From Gliomastix tumulicola (Eukaryota > Ascomycota > Sordariomycetes > Hypocreales > Bionectriaceae), in the NCBI GenBank assembly GCA_001599755.1, contig BCHX01000009.1, positions 496,001 through 560,000 of the forward strand: a stretch of DNA of 64,000 nucleotides, written 5' to 3'. Made by a program: the position numbers and the translations under genes. The notes beneath the pieces were generated by a model. That model did no database searches and was not told the DNA's origin. It was given only the letters and a program-made list of their open reading frames with translations. Shown here one piece after another: positions 53,213-64,000 of the stretch. Position 1 is the stretch's first letter; every line of letters begins with the position of its first letter.

Positions 53213-54007
53213 ATGTCGTCGTCCCTCTACCTGCCCGGCCGGCTGCCCTCCTACGGTGATCCCTGCGGATCAACAGAGCCTCCCGTCGACTACCCTCCGT
53301 CGTACAAGGAGGCCAGCGACGACAAGCCCCGCGGGCTGCACGGCCTCCCCACGCTCATCCTCGTCGACGGCCGCCACATCTACGCCGAGTGCCAGACGCG
53401 GCTGCCGCTGTACTCGCTGTCGCCGCCGGCCGTCGACAAGCACACCAGCAACGACTTCTCGTACGAGATCACCAAGCACGTGTACCACCTGTCGACGCAC
53501 GACGGCCAGGGCGTCCTCGTCCCGAAGACGGCGCGGCTCTACGACATCTCCTTCGACCGGCGGTGCAGCTTCATGAACAGGGGGTTCAGCGCGCTGACGA
53601 TGCTGGACAGCGGCATCAACATCGTCGGCGACGTCAGGGCGCCCGGGAACAGCGCTGCGAAGATCGACTTCCCCAAGGACCCCCTGATCCCGAACCTCCT
53701 CGTCATGGGGTGCACGGTCCGATCGGGCTTCAAGTCGCTCTTCTACGTCAGCTACCGCAGGGTCATGGCCGGCACCAACTACACGGTCGAGTGGAAGGAC
53801 AACACCGGGAGGCTCCTCGCCGTCGAGACGATGCCGCACAGAGCCAAGTACGGAGCCGTCCCGACGCCGGGCGACGGCACAGCGGACGGCTGGAAGGGCC
53901 TGCCGCGGCTCGAGATCAAGGCGTGCATGGCGGCCAGGCAGTTCGACTTCCTGGTGACGTGCTGGATGGCGCGCTTCCGCCGGATCGAGACCATCTACAA
54001 CGCGTGA
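53213..54007 (+). CDS. Cytosolic protein with PPxY motif, possible Tubby/LURP-like fold
   Basis: A single exon of 264 aa from ATG 53213 (MSSSLYLPGRLPSYGD). The frame is open 77 codons upstream, but that part covers a Gln-repeat, Pro-rich leader and is probably untranslated. The N-terminus has VDYPPSYKEASDD, a PPxY ligand for WW domains of Rsp5/Nedd4-type ubiquitin ligases or their adaptors. The rest alternates short beta-strands with basic loops (HIYAECQTRLPLYSLS, TARLYDISFDRRC, YTVEWKDNTGRLLAVE, RLEIKACM). This recalls the beta-barrel of Tubby-like/LURP-one/scramblase proteins, but I cannot confirm it. Function unknown; a role linked to ubiquitin-dependent trafficking is inference from the PPxY motif. 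Confidence 0.75.
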   Translation: MSSSLYLPGRLPSYGDPCGSTEPPVDYPPSYKEASDDKPRGLHGLPTLILVDGRHIYAECQTRLPLYSLSPPAVDKHTSNDFSYEITKHVYHLSTHDGQGVLVPKTARLYDISFDRRCSFMNRGFSALTMLDSGINIVGDVRAPGNSAAKIDFPKDPLIPNLLVMGCTVRSGFKSLFYVSYRRVMAGTNYTVEWKDNTGRLLAVETMPHRAKYGAVPTPGDGTADGWKGLPRLEIKACMAARQFDFLVTCWMARFRRIETIYNA

Positions 54008-55166
54008 AGGGGGGTTTGTTTGTTTGTTTCACTGTGCCTCGCCGACTGAGAAGATCTCGGGGGTCCGTCCGTGTCGAGCATCTCCACTGCGATCATCCAT
54101 CAGTCATGCATCGCAAAGCCTACCTGCCTGCCTGCCTACCTGCCTACCTCACAGAGCCGCGCGCGCGTCCGGGGTTGGCAGGTAGAAGAGGGAGGTGGGA
54201 GTGCTGACCAATTCGGGTCCGGAGTTGGCTTTCTTTTCTTTTCTTCTCCTGCTTATATTTCGGAAGATACCCACGTTTCACATGTATTTATGAACCCTTT
54301 TAATTCATGACCTCATGCCATTTGGACATCACTCTCCTTGTTCTCCTCCCCCGACAGACCGACCGACGGCCAAGGACACCAGCCACACTCGTGACTCGCG
54401 CATCGCATGCCAGAGAGACGGAATCAGCCCTGCCCAACGGGTCTGAGATCCGCTCCGCTAATTTATGGCTCACGGACCAGGATTGTGCCTGGCGATTGTT
54501 CCGTGATGGGGACGCAACTGCGGAATTAAGACACCGCCCCTCACGGGGGAAGTCCTGTCTCGATCCTCTGGAGGCTCTGTGAGAGCCTCGCCAGATTTGC
54601 AGCAACTCGTCCTCTTGTGCCAGGAGCACGTCGACAACTCACAGCTTCAGGCACTCGACGAGACGCGTTCCTGAACATGCAGAAAAGGGGCTCTCTGGCG
54701 CGCGCCCTGATGCATAGCGTGCAGGTGGCTGAAGCCGGCCGGCTTCCTCTAGCCCTCATGCAGTGTGGGTGGCACCTCTTTTTTCAGCTGTCAGGGGTCC
54801 CCCCCCCTCATCATCGTGAAATTTGTATGGCTTCCTTCACGAATCTCCCAAAAAGAGGCGTTTTTGCCAAGGCGCCAGTCCAGCAGGTCCCCTTCAAGAG
54901 GAGATTGCACGCGCCGTCAGCCGCTTCCTGCTGCTGCTGGGAGAGAGACGAATTCGCGGAGGAGGATGGGATTGTGGTGGCGTGGCGTGGTGATCTTTTT
55001 TTTTTTCGTCCTTTCTTTTCCCTTTTCCCCCCCGTTGCTGGGTGCCGTAGATCAATATTGAATTTGTGACTGTCGACTCGTTCCGCACCCGATCGAACTG
55101 CCCTGGTGTGTTTGTGTTGTGTTGTGTGTGTGTGTCATTCAGATCAGATCTACGGGCACAGACAGA
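54008..55166. other. Intergenic spacer
   Basis: About 1.16 kb with no recognised gene. Simple repeats are visible: (CCTG)n near 54121-54150 and GTGTGT near 55105-55133, the latter in the probable leader of the six-cysteine membrane protein gene. Confidence 0.55.
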
Positions 55167-57235
55167 ATGCGGCACTTCGCCGGCGTGGCGCTCACGCTGT
55201 GGGCGATCTTCACGCCACTCACAATGGCGGACGACATTGTCTACGTGACGGACATGGACGTCTTCCCCTTCCTTGTACGTACCTTGAAATCCCCGAGTCT
55301 CGAGTCCCGCCGCATTGGCTCGAGGCTCTCTGAGACATCTATCCGTACCTACATTTGCTAAACATGCGAACTACAGGCTCCGTGTGCCGCCTCGGCCGTC
55401 TCCTGGGCCATCCAAGACAAGACCTGGTCCGACTGCGATGACAACGAGACCAAGTTGCAGTCATGTATCTGCTCCGACACGAAGCTCTCAAGCGAGGTCG
55501 CCTTCACCATCAGCACCGCCATGACCGTCTCCTGCGGCACCGACGGCGCGCCCCAGGAGCTGACGAGCGCCCAGAGCGTGTACTCCAAGTACTGCGACCC
55601 CAGCGGCCCTGCCCTCACCTTCCCGACGCCGCGGTCCAACATCGTCAACGCGTACATCACCGACCTCGCCGAGATTGCCTACATGCCGCCGTGCGCCCAG
55701 TCCGCGCTCAACTGGGCCGTCATGGGCGACCCGACGAGCTGGTGTCCCGAGGCCGCGAGCCTGTATGCGCCCTGCGTCTGCAACAAGGACTACGTCGTGA
55801 GCCACGTCAGCGACATCATCAGCAGGTCCGTCCGGTCCTCGTGCTCGAACAACCAGGACATCACGTCGGCGCGGGACTTCTACAGCGAGTACTGCAACAT
55901 GAACAACGGGACGACCGAGTTTGCGACCCCGCCTGGGCCGCCTGGAGACAGTGAGTTTGCAGGAGTGTGATGGGGGGGGCCAGAGGAGAGTAGCTGACGC
56001 GGTTCTGGACAGTGACATACTATGTGACGGCGCTTGAGCAGTACCGTGCACTGAACTCTTGCGCAAAGTCGGGCGTCGACATCGCCATCATGTCGGTGAG
56101 TGAAACCACCCGCCCCCCAGAAATGAGATGAGGATAGTAGCATGTACTGATGCTCCCTCGATAGCAATCGTCCTGGATGTGCGGCGAAGGCCCCCAGGAA
56201 CTCGCATCCTGCGTCTGCCTCAAGTCCGGCCTGCTGAGCTCCGTCTCCAGCAGCCTGACCTCCAACGTCAAGTGGTACTGCGACAACACCGCCACGGACG
56301 AGGTCTCCTCCGCCATGGAGGTCCTCGACTTCTACTGCAGCGCCGCCAAGGGTGACGTCGTCGCCACCGTCTCGGAGTCCATCGCCCAGACGTATCCTAC
56401 CGCCGAGTCCCGCACCAATGCCGGGAACACGAGTCCTAGCGAGACCGGGTCTACTACCGCCGGCAGTCCGGGAGCGTCCGAGACGAGCGGCGGCAGCAGC
56501 AGTGGCGGCAATGGAGGGGACTCGAATACAGATGGAAGCCAGTCCAACAGCAACGGAGGCGACAGCAACAACAGTAGCAGCAGCAGCAGCAGCAGCGACG
56601 GCGGCGGCATGAAACCGGCTATCATCGCTGCCGTTGTCCTGGGCGTCGTTGTCGGCCTCATCGCCATCGCTGCGCTTGCGTGGTTCATCCGCCGCAAGAA
56701 CCTCAAAGCCAAGGCTGCTGCTGCTGCCGCCGCCAGCCCGTCAACCGCCCCGGGCCAACCTCCTTACCAGCCGTACGGAGGCAGGCCAGAGCTTGTTGGC
56801 AGCGAAGCCAACGACTCGCGCGTCAACATCGCCAGCTCGGCGTCGCCACATTCCATCGACCATCCCTACGGGAAACCGGAGCTCTTGGGCGCGCAGGTGA
56901 ACGAGCTGCCTCCGCAGCAGGGATTCAGGACCGAGCTCCAGGGCGAGGGCATCAACGGCGGCTACGGCATGCCATACGGACACCCACCGCAAGAGATGGC
57001 AGCTGCTGGCGGGTATCCCGGACCGTACGGTCATCAGCCCCAGCACCCGCAGCCGTACGGACATCCTCCTCCGCACCAGCTGCATCACCAGCTCTCGGTG
57101 ACAAGCGCAAGGACTGCCACGGGAGCCATGGAGCCGTCACCCATCTCGCCCCAGTACGGACACGCGCCGTATCAGCAGCATGGGTGGCAGTCTGGGCCTG
57201 TGGAGGCGTATGAGATGGACTCGACGAGGAGGTAG
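55167..57235 (+). CDS. Type I membrane protein with three tandem six-cysteine modules
   Basis: Four exons (55167-55274, 55377-55950, 56013-56095, 56165-57235) join to 611 aa. A signal peptide (FAGVALTLWAIFTPLTMA) leads to an ectodomain of three homologous modules with identical spacing C-x16-C-x9-C-x-C-x20-C-x(16-19)-C. They start at APC, PPC and NSC and share W near the second Cys and SA-x5-Y/F-x-YC at the end. A Ser/Gly/Asn-rich stalk (about residues 340-403) precedes one helix (AAVVLGVVVGLIAIAALAWF, about 408-427) with stop-transfer RRKN. The 180-residue cytoplasmic tail is rich in Pro, Gly, Tyr and His, with PELVG and PELLG repeats and several PYGHPP-like units. The modules resemble CFEM domains in Cys richness but have six, not eight, cysteines. 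A surface receptor or adhesion role is inferred. Confidence 0.87.
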
Positions 57236-58171
57236 CAAGTCTCGGCGAGAGGAGACAGTGCGCGCGCTTGCGAGCGTATATATAAACAGCGAGATAATGG
57301 CGTCTTTTCGGGCTGGCGTCTTGATTTCCGGAGGGAAGAAATGGTTTTCAAATAGCTGGAGTTTTGCATATATTCGGACTGCTTAGAGGCACGGCCGCAG
57401 AAACGGTGATGATTCAATAACTTGTCACCTAATCAATGAGATATATTAGCATTGAAGGAGCGAGGACACTGAATGCGCAACTCCATACTTGACACTGCAC
57501 CTTGTGGTTAGATTTCCATCACTGACGTTAGTGCAGGCTAGAAGTGACGGCGCGGGGGCGCGGTAAGGCAACAAAAAACAACACAAACGTATCTTAAACA
57601 AATTTAGAATAATTGTCCTCCAAGGCAGCTCAAAGACGTTCATTATGACTGACAATAACGACAATACCAGAAGGGTAGTGATGCTGCTGAGGAGAATCTT
57701 TGTCCTTCCTGCAGGGTAGCATGCCCCGTCCTGTGGCTTGACCGCTGTGCCCGGCTAAAGCCCGGTAATTTTGGCGCAGCGAGGAAAGGGTGACTAAGAC
57801 GCCCAGTTGCCCAGCCACACGCAGCCCCACCAATGATCTCTCGCATCGAGGCGCAACTGCCTGCCAAAGCGCGACCAAAGCTCTGGAAGCTCCACAGCAG
57901 TTGGGTTTTGTTTCTTTCTTCCCTCTCCAACACGCCGCCAAACGAGCAAGTCTTTGTCTGCTATCTCGGGGCTCGCAGACCAGTTCCGCGCTGGTGAAAT
58001 AAGGCGGCTGCACAACTCCTCTTCCTCTCGAGACCCAATTCCACGCTCCCGTTCGCCAGCGACAGACGGGGCCAACAAACCACACACAGCCGACCTCACG
58101 CACCCCGACCGTATCGGTGATGACGAGACGCTCGATCGGATCTTGATACACCCGTCCGACCACCCTTCAGG
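57236..58171. other. Intergenic spacer and nucleoporin promoter
   Basis: About 935 bp. The final 150 bp before 58172 is a leader with little T. No other gene seen. Confidence 0.55.
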
Positions 58172-61100
58172 ATGGCGGCTGCCACTGTGGACGTCGGCTA
58201 CATCGCAGGCCATCTCGGCCTCGACCAGCCCGTCATCGCGTCCCTGGCCGCCCAGCCGTCCGCCGATCTCGTCACGCAGGTCCTCCAGGCTGTTGCTGCC
58301 AAGGCGCACGAGTTCGACACTCTCTACGCGGAGAAGCTGCGGGCCGACATTGAGTTGGAGAATGCCGTTCGAGGCGCCGAGTCACGGTCGCAGGCTTCCA
58401 AGGAGACGACCGAGAAGGCTTTGAAGGATCTAGAAGAAGCGAGACAGAAATTGAAAGAAGAAGGTATGTTCCGGGCGGCCATCACTTGTTAATTCCTTTT
58501 CGCGTATCGCCCTCCTTGTGCTGACTTGAATCCTGCAGAGACGAAACGTCAGGCTCTCGAAAACGAGCTTCAGACCCTCAAGACCAAGGGCACCGGCCAC
58601 AGTGACGAGATTAAAGCCCTGAACGACAAGATCGAAACCCTCCAGTCTTCGAATCGCACGAACCTGAGCATCATCGAGGCCAACAACAAGCGCGACCAGA
58701 CCATCTCCGAGGAACTGACGAAGCAGCACCAGCGCAACGTCGAGCTCTCCCGCGAAATCACGACCCTCCAGCAGGCCGAGCAGGCTTCCAAGGGCCAGCT
58801 CAGCAGCGCCAAGTACCGCGAAGATTCCCTCCAGCAGCAGCTCGAGCTCGCCCGCCGCAACAGCGAGTGGCTCGAGACGGAGCTCAAGAACAAGAGCGAC
58901 GAAGCACTCAAGTACAGGAAGGAGAAGGGCGCCCGAATTGCCGAGCTCCAGCGACAGAACGAAGATGCCAAGACCGACATCGAGGCCCTCAAGCGGGCCG
59001 AGCAGCAGCTACGGCAGCGACTGAACGACATGCAGGCCAAGGCTGACGAGGCGCTCGTCAAGCTCCAGAAGCAGGAAGGCTCGTTTGCGACGACTATCGA
59101 GAGTTACAAGCATGAGCTCCAGGCACAGAGGCAACTCGTCGAAATGTCCGGCCAGCTGAGTCAGAAGCACCAGGAGCGTGTTCGCGACCTCGAGGGCGAG
59201 AAGGCCCGGCTCAAGGACGGCCACGAAAGCGAACTCCACCGCGTCCGTTTTGAACTCGAACAAGAGCGACAGGCCAATAAGGAGCAAGAAGAGAAGATTT
59301 TCCAGTTCGAGGCCCAGATTGAAGAGCTTCGATCAAGGCCCGATCCGGTTGTGGCCTCCATACCGGAAACGCCAAGAGCTAACGGCTCTTTGGCGCCGCC
59401 GCGCCCATCCTCGCCATTCGCAACGCCTGGTTCCATCCGCGGCAAGTCGGCGATGACAGCTACCCAGGCGCTTGACCAAGCTTATCATTTCAAGGACGAG
59501 CTGGCCAAGGAGAGGCGCAAGAACCAGAAGCTCCGAGAAGACATCGACGATATGATGGCCGCCCTCGAGGCCAAGGGCCCTGAGTTCCAGGACTTGCAAG
59601 CCGAGAACGAAACCCTTCGAAGCGAGATCACACGCATGTCCGAGCTATCACAGCAGAGCTTCGAGGAGCGCGACAACTCTAGGAGGGCTGCTCGGAAGGC
59701 GGAGAGCGCTCTCTCTACAGCCCAGGCTGAGGTCAAGATTCTGCGCATGCAGGTTCGTGATCTTGGAACCCAGCTCCAGATGCTCGTCTTCAACATCTAC
59801 GCCATGGAGAAGGGGATGGACAGGCTGTCCGATGAGGAGCGTATTCGCCTGGAACAGCTAGCCAAGGGCGAGATTACGGAAGATGCGCTCTCCGATATGT
59901 CCGACACACATCACTTCATTACCGAGAGGCTTGTGGTCTTCAAAGACATCCAGTCCCTGCAGAAGAAGAACGAGGAGAATCTCGCTACTATCCGCCAACT
60001 GGCCGAGCAGATGGACAGCGACGAAGCAATCTCGGCCAAGCGCCAGGCGAAGGAAGACCATGAAAAGGTCGAGAAGCTTGAACAGGAGCTCTCTCACATG
60101 ACCGAGGAGGCTACGGCGATGAAGGGTGTTGTGGAAAGCTGCAAGCGGGAACGTGACATGTTCCGCCGCATTTTGCAGCAGCGTGGCGCACTCGACGAGT
60201 CGGCTGCGCTGCGAGGATCTTTCGGGGACAGCCAACGCCTCCCACTCACTAGCATCGAGTCAGGAGATCAAGTGGATGTCCTGAACGAAGCCCTCCGCAA
60301 ACTTCAGACCGAGTACGACAGCTACCGCGATGCCCAGGAAGGAGTACGCAAAGAAATCCGTGCCCAGGTCGACTCCCTCACATCGGAGAAGATCACCTTG
60401 CAGACCGACAAGATCAAGTTGCAGGGCGAGGTGAGACTGGAGTCTGAGCGACGAGAGATGCTTCAGACCAACTACGTCGCGCTTCAAGCAGAGAACACCG
60501 AGCTCCAGAAGCGAAGCCAAGCTCTCTCCGAGACAGCGGCAAAGCAGGATATCCGAACACAGCAGGTGGCGGAGGAGCTCATCGAGGCTAAGGGCCTGCT
60601 GGACAGCATGCGGAACGAGACCGCGAACCTGAAGGCCGAGAAGAAGCTGTGGAACGATATCCACGAGAGGATGCGCAAGGACAACGAGTCCCTGATCGAA
60701 GAGAAGAACCGACTCAACAATGTGATTTCTTCCCAACAATCCCTCGAGAACGAGCGCAGCATCTCCGAAGCCGAGGCACGGCGCAAGGCCTCGACCCGCA
60801 TCGAAACTCTGGAGCGCGAACTGAGCGACACGCAGAAGAGGCTCAGCAACGAATCGGAAGAAACGAAGAAGCTCCAGCTTCGGAAGGAGTACGAGGGCAA
60901 GGAGGCCCAAAAGCGAATCGACGATCTCATGTCCAGCTTGAGCCAGCTTAGGGAGGAGCAAGTTAGTGTCAAGACCAGTCGGGACCATCTCCAGGCTCGC
61001 GTCAACGAGCTGACGGTCGAGCTGCGCAACGCAGAGGAGCGAGTCGGACGCCTCCAGCCGCGACCGACGCCGAGACCAAATGCTGGCACCGAGTCAAGCC

Positions 61101-63790
61101 AGCGCCAGCAGGAGCTCGAGTCTGAGATTTCTGACCTGAACGATGAGATCTCCGACCTCAAACGGGAACTCGACCTCTCAAAGACACACCTCGACAATGC
61201 CAAGGCTCAGGCTGAGCAGTACCGTGAGCTGAGCCAGGCCAACGAAGAGGCTCTGAAGGATCTCCGCGAATCCCAAGAGGAGTACCAAAAGGAGATGGAA
61301 GCTCTGGTGGAGGAGAAGAACTCCAAGATCCAGGAGCTTGAGGGCCGAATCGAAGACATCTCGAGCGAACTCTCGCGATCCAACACGGAGCTGTCCACCC
61401 TGCGGGATTCTCAGGGCGAGGTCAGCCGGAGATACCAGGACGAAAAGGCCATTCTCGAGGAGGAGTTGACCCGACTCAAGGAAGACAGCACCAGACACGT
61501 CGAGGCCGCTCGTTACCACCAGCAGGATCTCCGAGCGCAAGCCGATATTGCCTCCAAGGCGCAGCATGACTACGAGCAGGAATTGGTCAAGCACGCCGAT
61601 GCGGCCAAGCTTGTGCAGCAGCTGCGTGGTGAATACAATCAGCTCAAGAGCGAGACGGCGAACCTGCGGACCGAAGCCGAATCAGCCAAGCTTCGGCTCA
61701 CCCAGAGCGAGGGTTCTTGGGAAGACCAGCGCCAACGTCTCGAGCAAGAAATCATGGAAATCAAGGCTCGGCGCGAGGATGCCAACGCCCAGAACAAGCT
61801 CCTCCACCAACAGCTAGAAGGCTTGACAGCACAGATTACCTCGTTCCAGCAGAACCGCTCATCGAACGAAGACAGCAACGAGGCCATGTCGCCCGTACCT
61901 GTTGGTGATGTCAGCGAGGGCCTGCGCGAGCTGAATGGCTACTTGCGTCGTGAGAAGGAAATCCTCGAGGTTCAGTACGGCATCAAGACGGAGGAGTCGA
62001 AGCGACTCCAGCAGCAGCTCGAGTACACTCAATCTCAGCTTGACGAAGCCAGACTCAAGCTTGACCAGGAGCGAACCCAAGCCGCACAGAGTGGCCGATC
62101 ATCCATGACTCACCAAGAGCTCATGGAGAAGCTCAACGAGCTGAACCTCTTCCGCGAGAGCAGCGCGGCGCTCCGCAGCGAGAATTCGACACTCAAGGAG
62201 TCTCTCGCCGAGAAGACCCAGGCTGTCGAGGCTCTCGAGGCCAAGATCCAGCCGCTCGAGGCCGAGATTAACACTCTTGCCACGACGAAGGAGTACCTGG
62301 AGAAGGAAATCCAGCAGATCCAGGAAGACCGCGATCGATGGAGGGACCGCACCGAGAATGTGCTTAAGAGCTACGGCCGCGTGGACCCTGCTGAGATGGA
62401 TGATCTGAAGGAGAAGATAAGCAGTCTCGAGACAGAGAATGCTACGCTCAAGGAAGGCGAACAACCGCTCAAGGACAAGGTGGCTGAACTCGAAGCAGCC
62501 ATCGTGGCCGAACGCAACGACTGGACCACCACACGGGGCAAGATCGAAGTCCAGTTCAAGGAACGATCGAGGAAGCTGACTGGGGAGAAGAAGGAGGCTA
62601 TCCAGGCCAGAGACCAACTTCAGGAGCAGCTGACTCAGACGACTACCGAGCTTGAGAATGCCCGGAAGGAGACGGAAGCCGCCGGAGCCCAGAGGTTGGA
62701 TCTGGAGGGACAGATCACGGCGTTCAGGGCACAAGTTGCCCAGCTTCAGCAAGAGGCGCAGGTCGCAGCACAAACGGCCGAAGCCGCCCCTGTCCCCGCC
62801 GCTCAGCAGCCAGTCGAAGCACCTGCTGCTCCTGCGGAGTTTGTTGCGCAGCTCGAGCAGCAGCTGGCTGATGCTCGCAAGGATCTGGAGGCTACCAATG
62901 CGCAGAAGCTCGGTGCTGAGCAGCAACTGGAGAACTTGCGTGCCGAGATGCAGACCGCCTTGGCCGAGCGTGATGAGACGATTCGCCAGCTACAGCAAGC
63001 TGCCGAAGCACTCGCCGCTCAGGCACCTGCGCAGCCCGTACCGGAGCCGGCGGACACGGAGGAGGGTGAGGTTTCTGCCACTCAGCAACAACAGTCGGCT
63101 CCTCAACTGTCAGACGAGGAGAAGAAGCAGCTGGAAGAGAAGATTGCAGCGGCAGAGGCCAAGGCGGCCGAGTTTGAAGCCAAGGCGAACGAGATCGAGG
63201 CTCGGATTTCACAGACGGTCAAGGATCGCTCAGATAAGATGAAGGAGGCGCTGAACAACAAGTTGAAGGACAGCCGAGTGTCATTAGAGGACGAGTTCAA
63301 GCAGAAGGAGAAGGACCTCGAGCTCAAGTTGGAGCAGGAGAAACAGATCTGGCTCGCTGAGAACGCAGCAACGGCCAAGCCTGCCGAACCGGCCAAGACA
63401 TCAGAGCAGGAGAACCCGTCGACACCTGGTGTGTCTTCATCAGCGTTTGCTGGTCCGCCGCCGGACCTGTCGCAACTGGATGATGATGCCTGGCGAAACA
63501 TGATAACGACCGATCCCAGGATCAAGACTCTCATTACTTCCAACGTTAAGAGGAGGCTGGAGCAGGAGCAGGCCAAGTCGGCTACTGAGGTTGAGCAAAA
63601 GATCAAGGACGCTCGGGATCAGGCGCAGTACCTTGTGGAGAAGAAGACTTTCCTGCAGAAGAACATGATCGCCAACACCAACGCAAAGCTCGCTGTCGTG
63701 GAGAATGCGTCCAAGAACACGCCACAGAAGCCGGTCGTGGAGGTGTGGGAGGACGTGTTGAAGCTGAACAAGCCTCCACAGCAGCAACAA

Positions 63791-63832
<42 letters not shown>

Positions 63833-64000
63833 GCGGCTAGCGCAACAAGCACGCCTTCGAAGCCCCCAGCGGCAGCTGCCCAGCCTCCAGCACCGGCGTC
63901 CAACGCCTCGGCAGAGACTGCAGCACCGGCCACGCCTACGCCGGTAGCGCAGAGCTCGTTCCCACCTACACAGACGCCAGCCCTTGCTCAGCAAACCGGG
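58172..64000 (+). CDS. Mlp1/Mlp2/Tpr-like nuclear pore basket coiled-coil protein (3' truncated)
   Basis: Exon 1 (58172-58463) and exon 2 (58539 to the window end) join across a 75-bp intron to an open frame of at least 1918 aa. After about 50 residues (VIASLAAQPSADLVTQVLQ) nearly all of the protein to about residue 1600 is heptad coiled coil rich in Glu, Gln, Lys and Leu. It is broken by Pro-rich linkers (IPETPRANGSLAPPRPSSP) and a TPR/MLP block around QMLVFNIYAMEKGMDRL. The C-terminal part turns to Ala/Pro/Gln-rich sequence with Q17. Length and layout match fungal Mlp/Tpr proteins of about 2000 aa that form the nuclear basket and help mRNA export and quality control. Perhaps 100-200 residues are missing beyond the window. 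A generic long coiled-coil protein is the alternative, but the order of blocks favours Tpr. Confidence 0.92.
63779..63829 (+). repeat. (CAG/CAA)17 polyglutamine tract
   Basis: Seventeen consecutive Gln codons, mixed CAA and CAG at the 5' side and pure CAG for the central 13, in frame in the Tpr-like protein tail. Confidence 0.95.

Noticed and set aside
1..64000. tRNA, rRNA, CRISPR or intact transposon
   Set aside because: Scanning by eye showed no paired A/B-box with cloverleaf, no repeat-spacer array, and no transposase or reverse-transcriptase motifs. A covariance-model scan could still find a tRNA.

Overview
The window is nuclear DNA of a filamentous ascomycete (Pezizomycotina, most likely Sordariomycetes; the genus cannot be told from the sequence). 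The evidence is short GT-AG introns (about 50-116 bp, many with a CTGAC/CTAAC-like branch site), long gene-poor spacers, and typical fungal families: DUF3176, Zn2Cys6 factors, ACS and DHA2 MFS carriers, CE3 and cutinase-like CE5 esterases, an Och1-type mannosyltransferase, and an Mlp1/Tpr nucleoporin. Exon structures were joined by hand, using reading frame, splice signals and family conservation.

Layout. 0-4 kb: the 3' end of a DUF3176 membrane protein, a decayed ACAD10-like phosphotransferase pseudogene and a metallophosphoesterase. 5.8-7.6 kb: an ACS-family MFS permease. 10-16.6 kb: secretory-pathway genes: a small cysteine-containing secreted protein, a CE3 acetylxylan esterase, a secreted beta-helix protein, and an Och1-like glycosyltransferase with a His/Glu repeat tail.

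18.4-31.3 kb: the most cluster-like stretch. It holds an aldo/keto reductase, a zinc alcohol dehydrogenase and an intronless deoxyribose-phosphate aldolase (all on -), a divergent Zn2Cys6 activator, a small membrane protein, a DHA2-type MFS carrier and a TauD-like dioxygenase. A catabolic locus for a deoxysugar or deoxynucleoside is a reasonable but untested idea: DeoC releases acetaldehyde plus glyceraldehyde-3-phosphate, and the reductases could deal with the aldehyde.

32-45.4 kb: a protein-kinase-like protein, an isochorismatase-family hydrolase, a second zinc-cluster factor, an AT-rich island, an aldehyde dehydrogenase and two convergent short-chain dehydrogenases. 47-51 kb: a secreted PAF-acetylhydrolase-like enzyme, a GPI-anchored cutinase-like esterase and a 95-aa protein. 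53-57 kb: a PPxY-containing cytosolic protein and a type I membrane protein whose ectodomain has three near-identical six-cysteine modules. 58 kb to the end: a large coiled-coil Tpr/Mlp nucleoporin, cut off by the window edge.

The least explained items are the triple six-cysteine receptor-like protein, the (HHEEE)n tail on the glycosyltransferase, the DeoC-centred cluster, and the G4-capable tract and 16-bp palindromes at 34.6-35.5 kb. No convincing tRNA, rRNA, CRISPR or intact transposon was seen. A covariance-model scan was not possible here.
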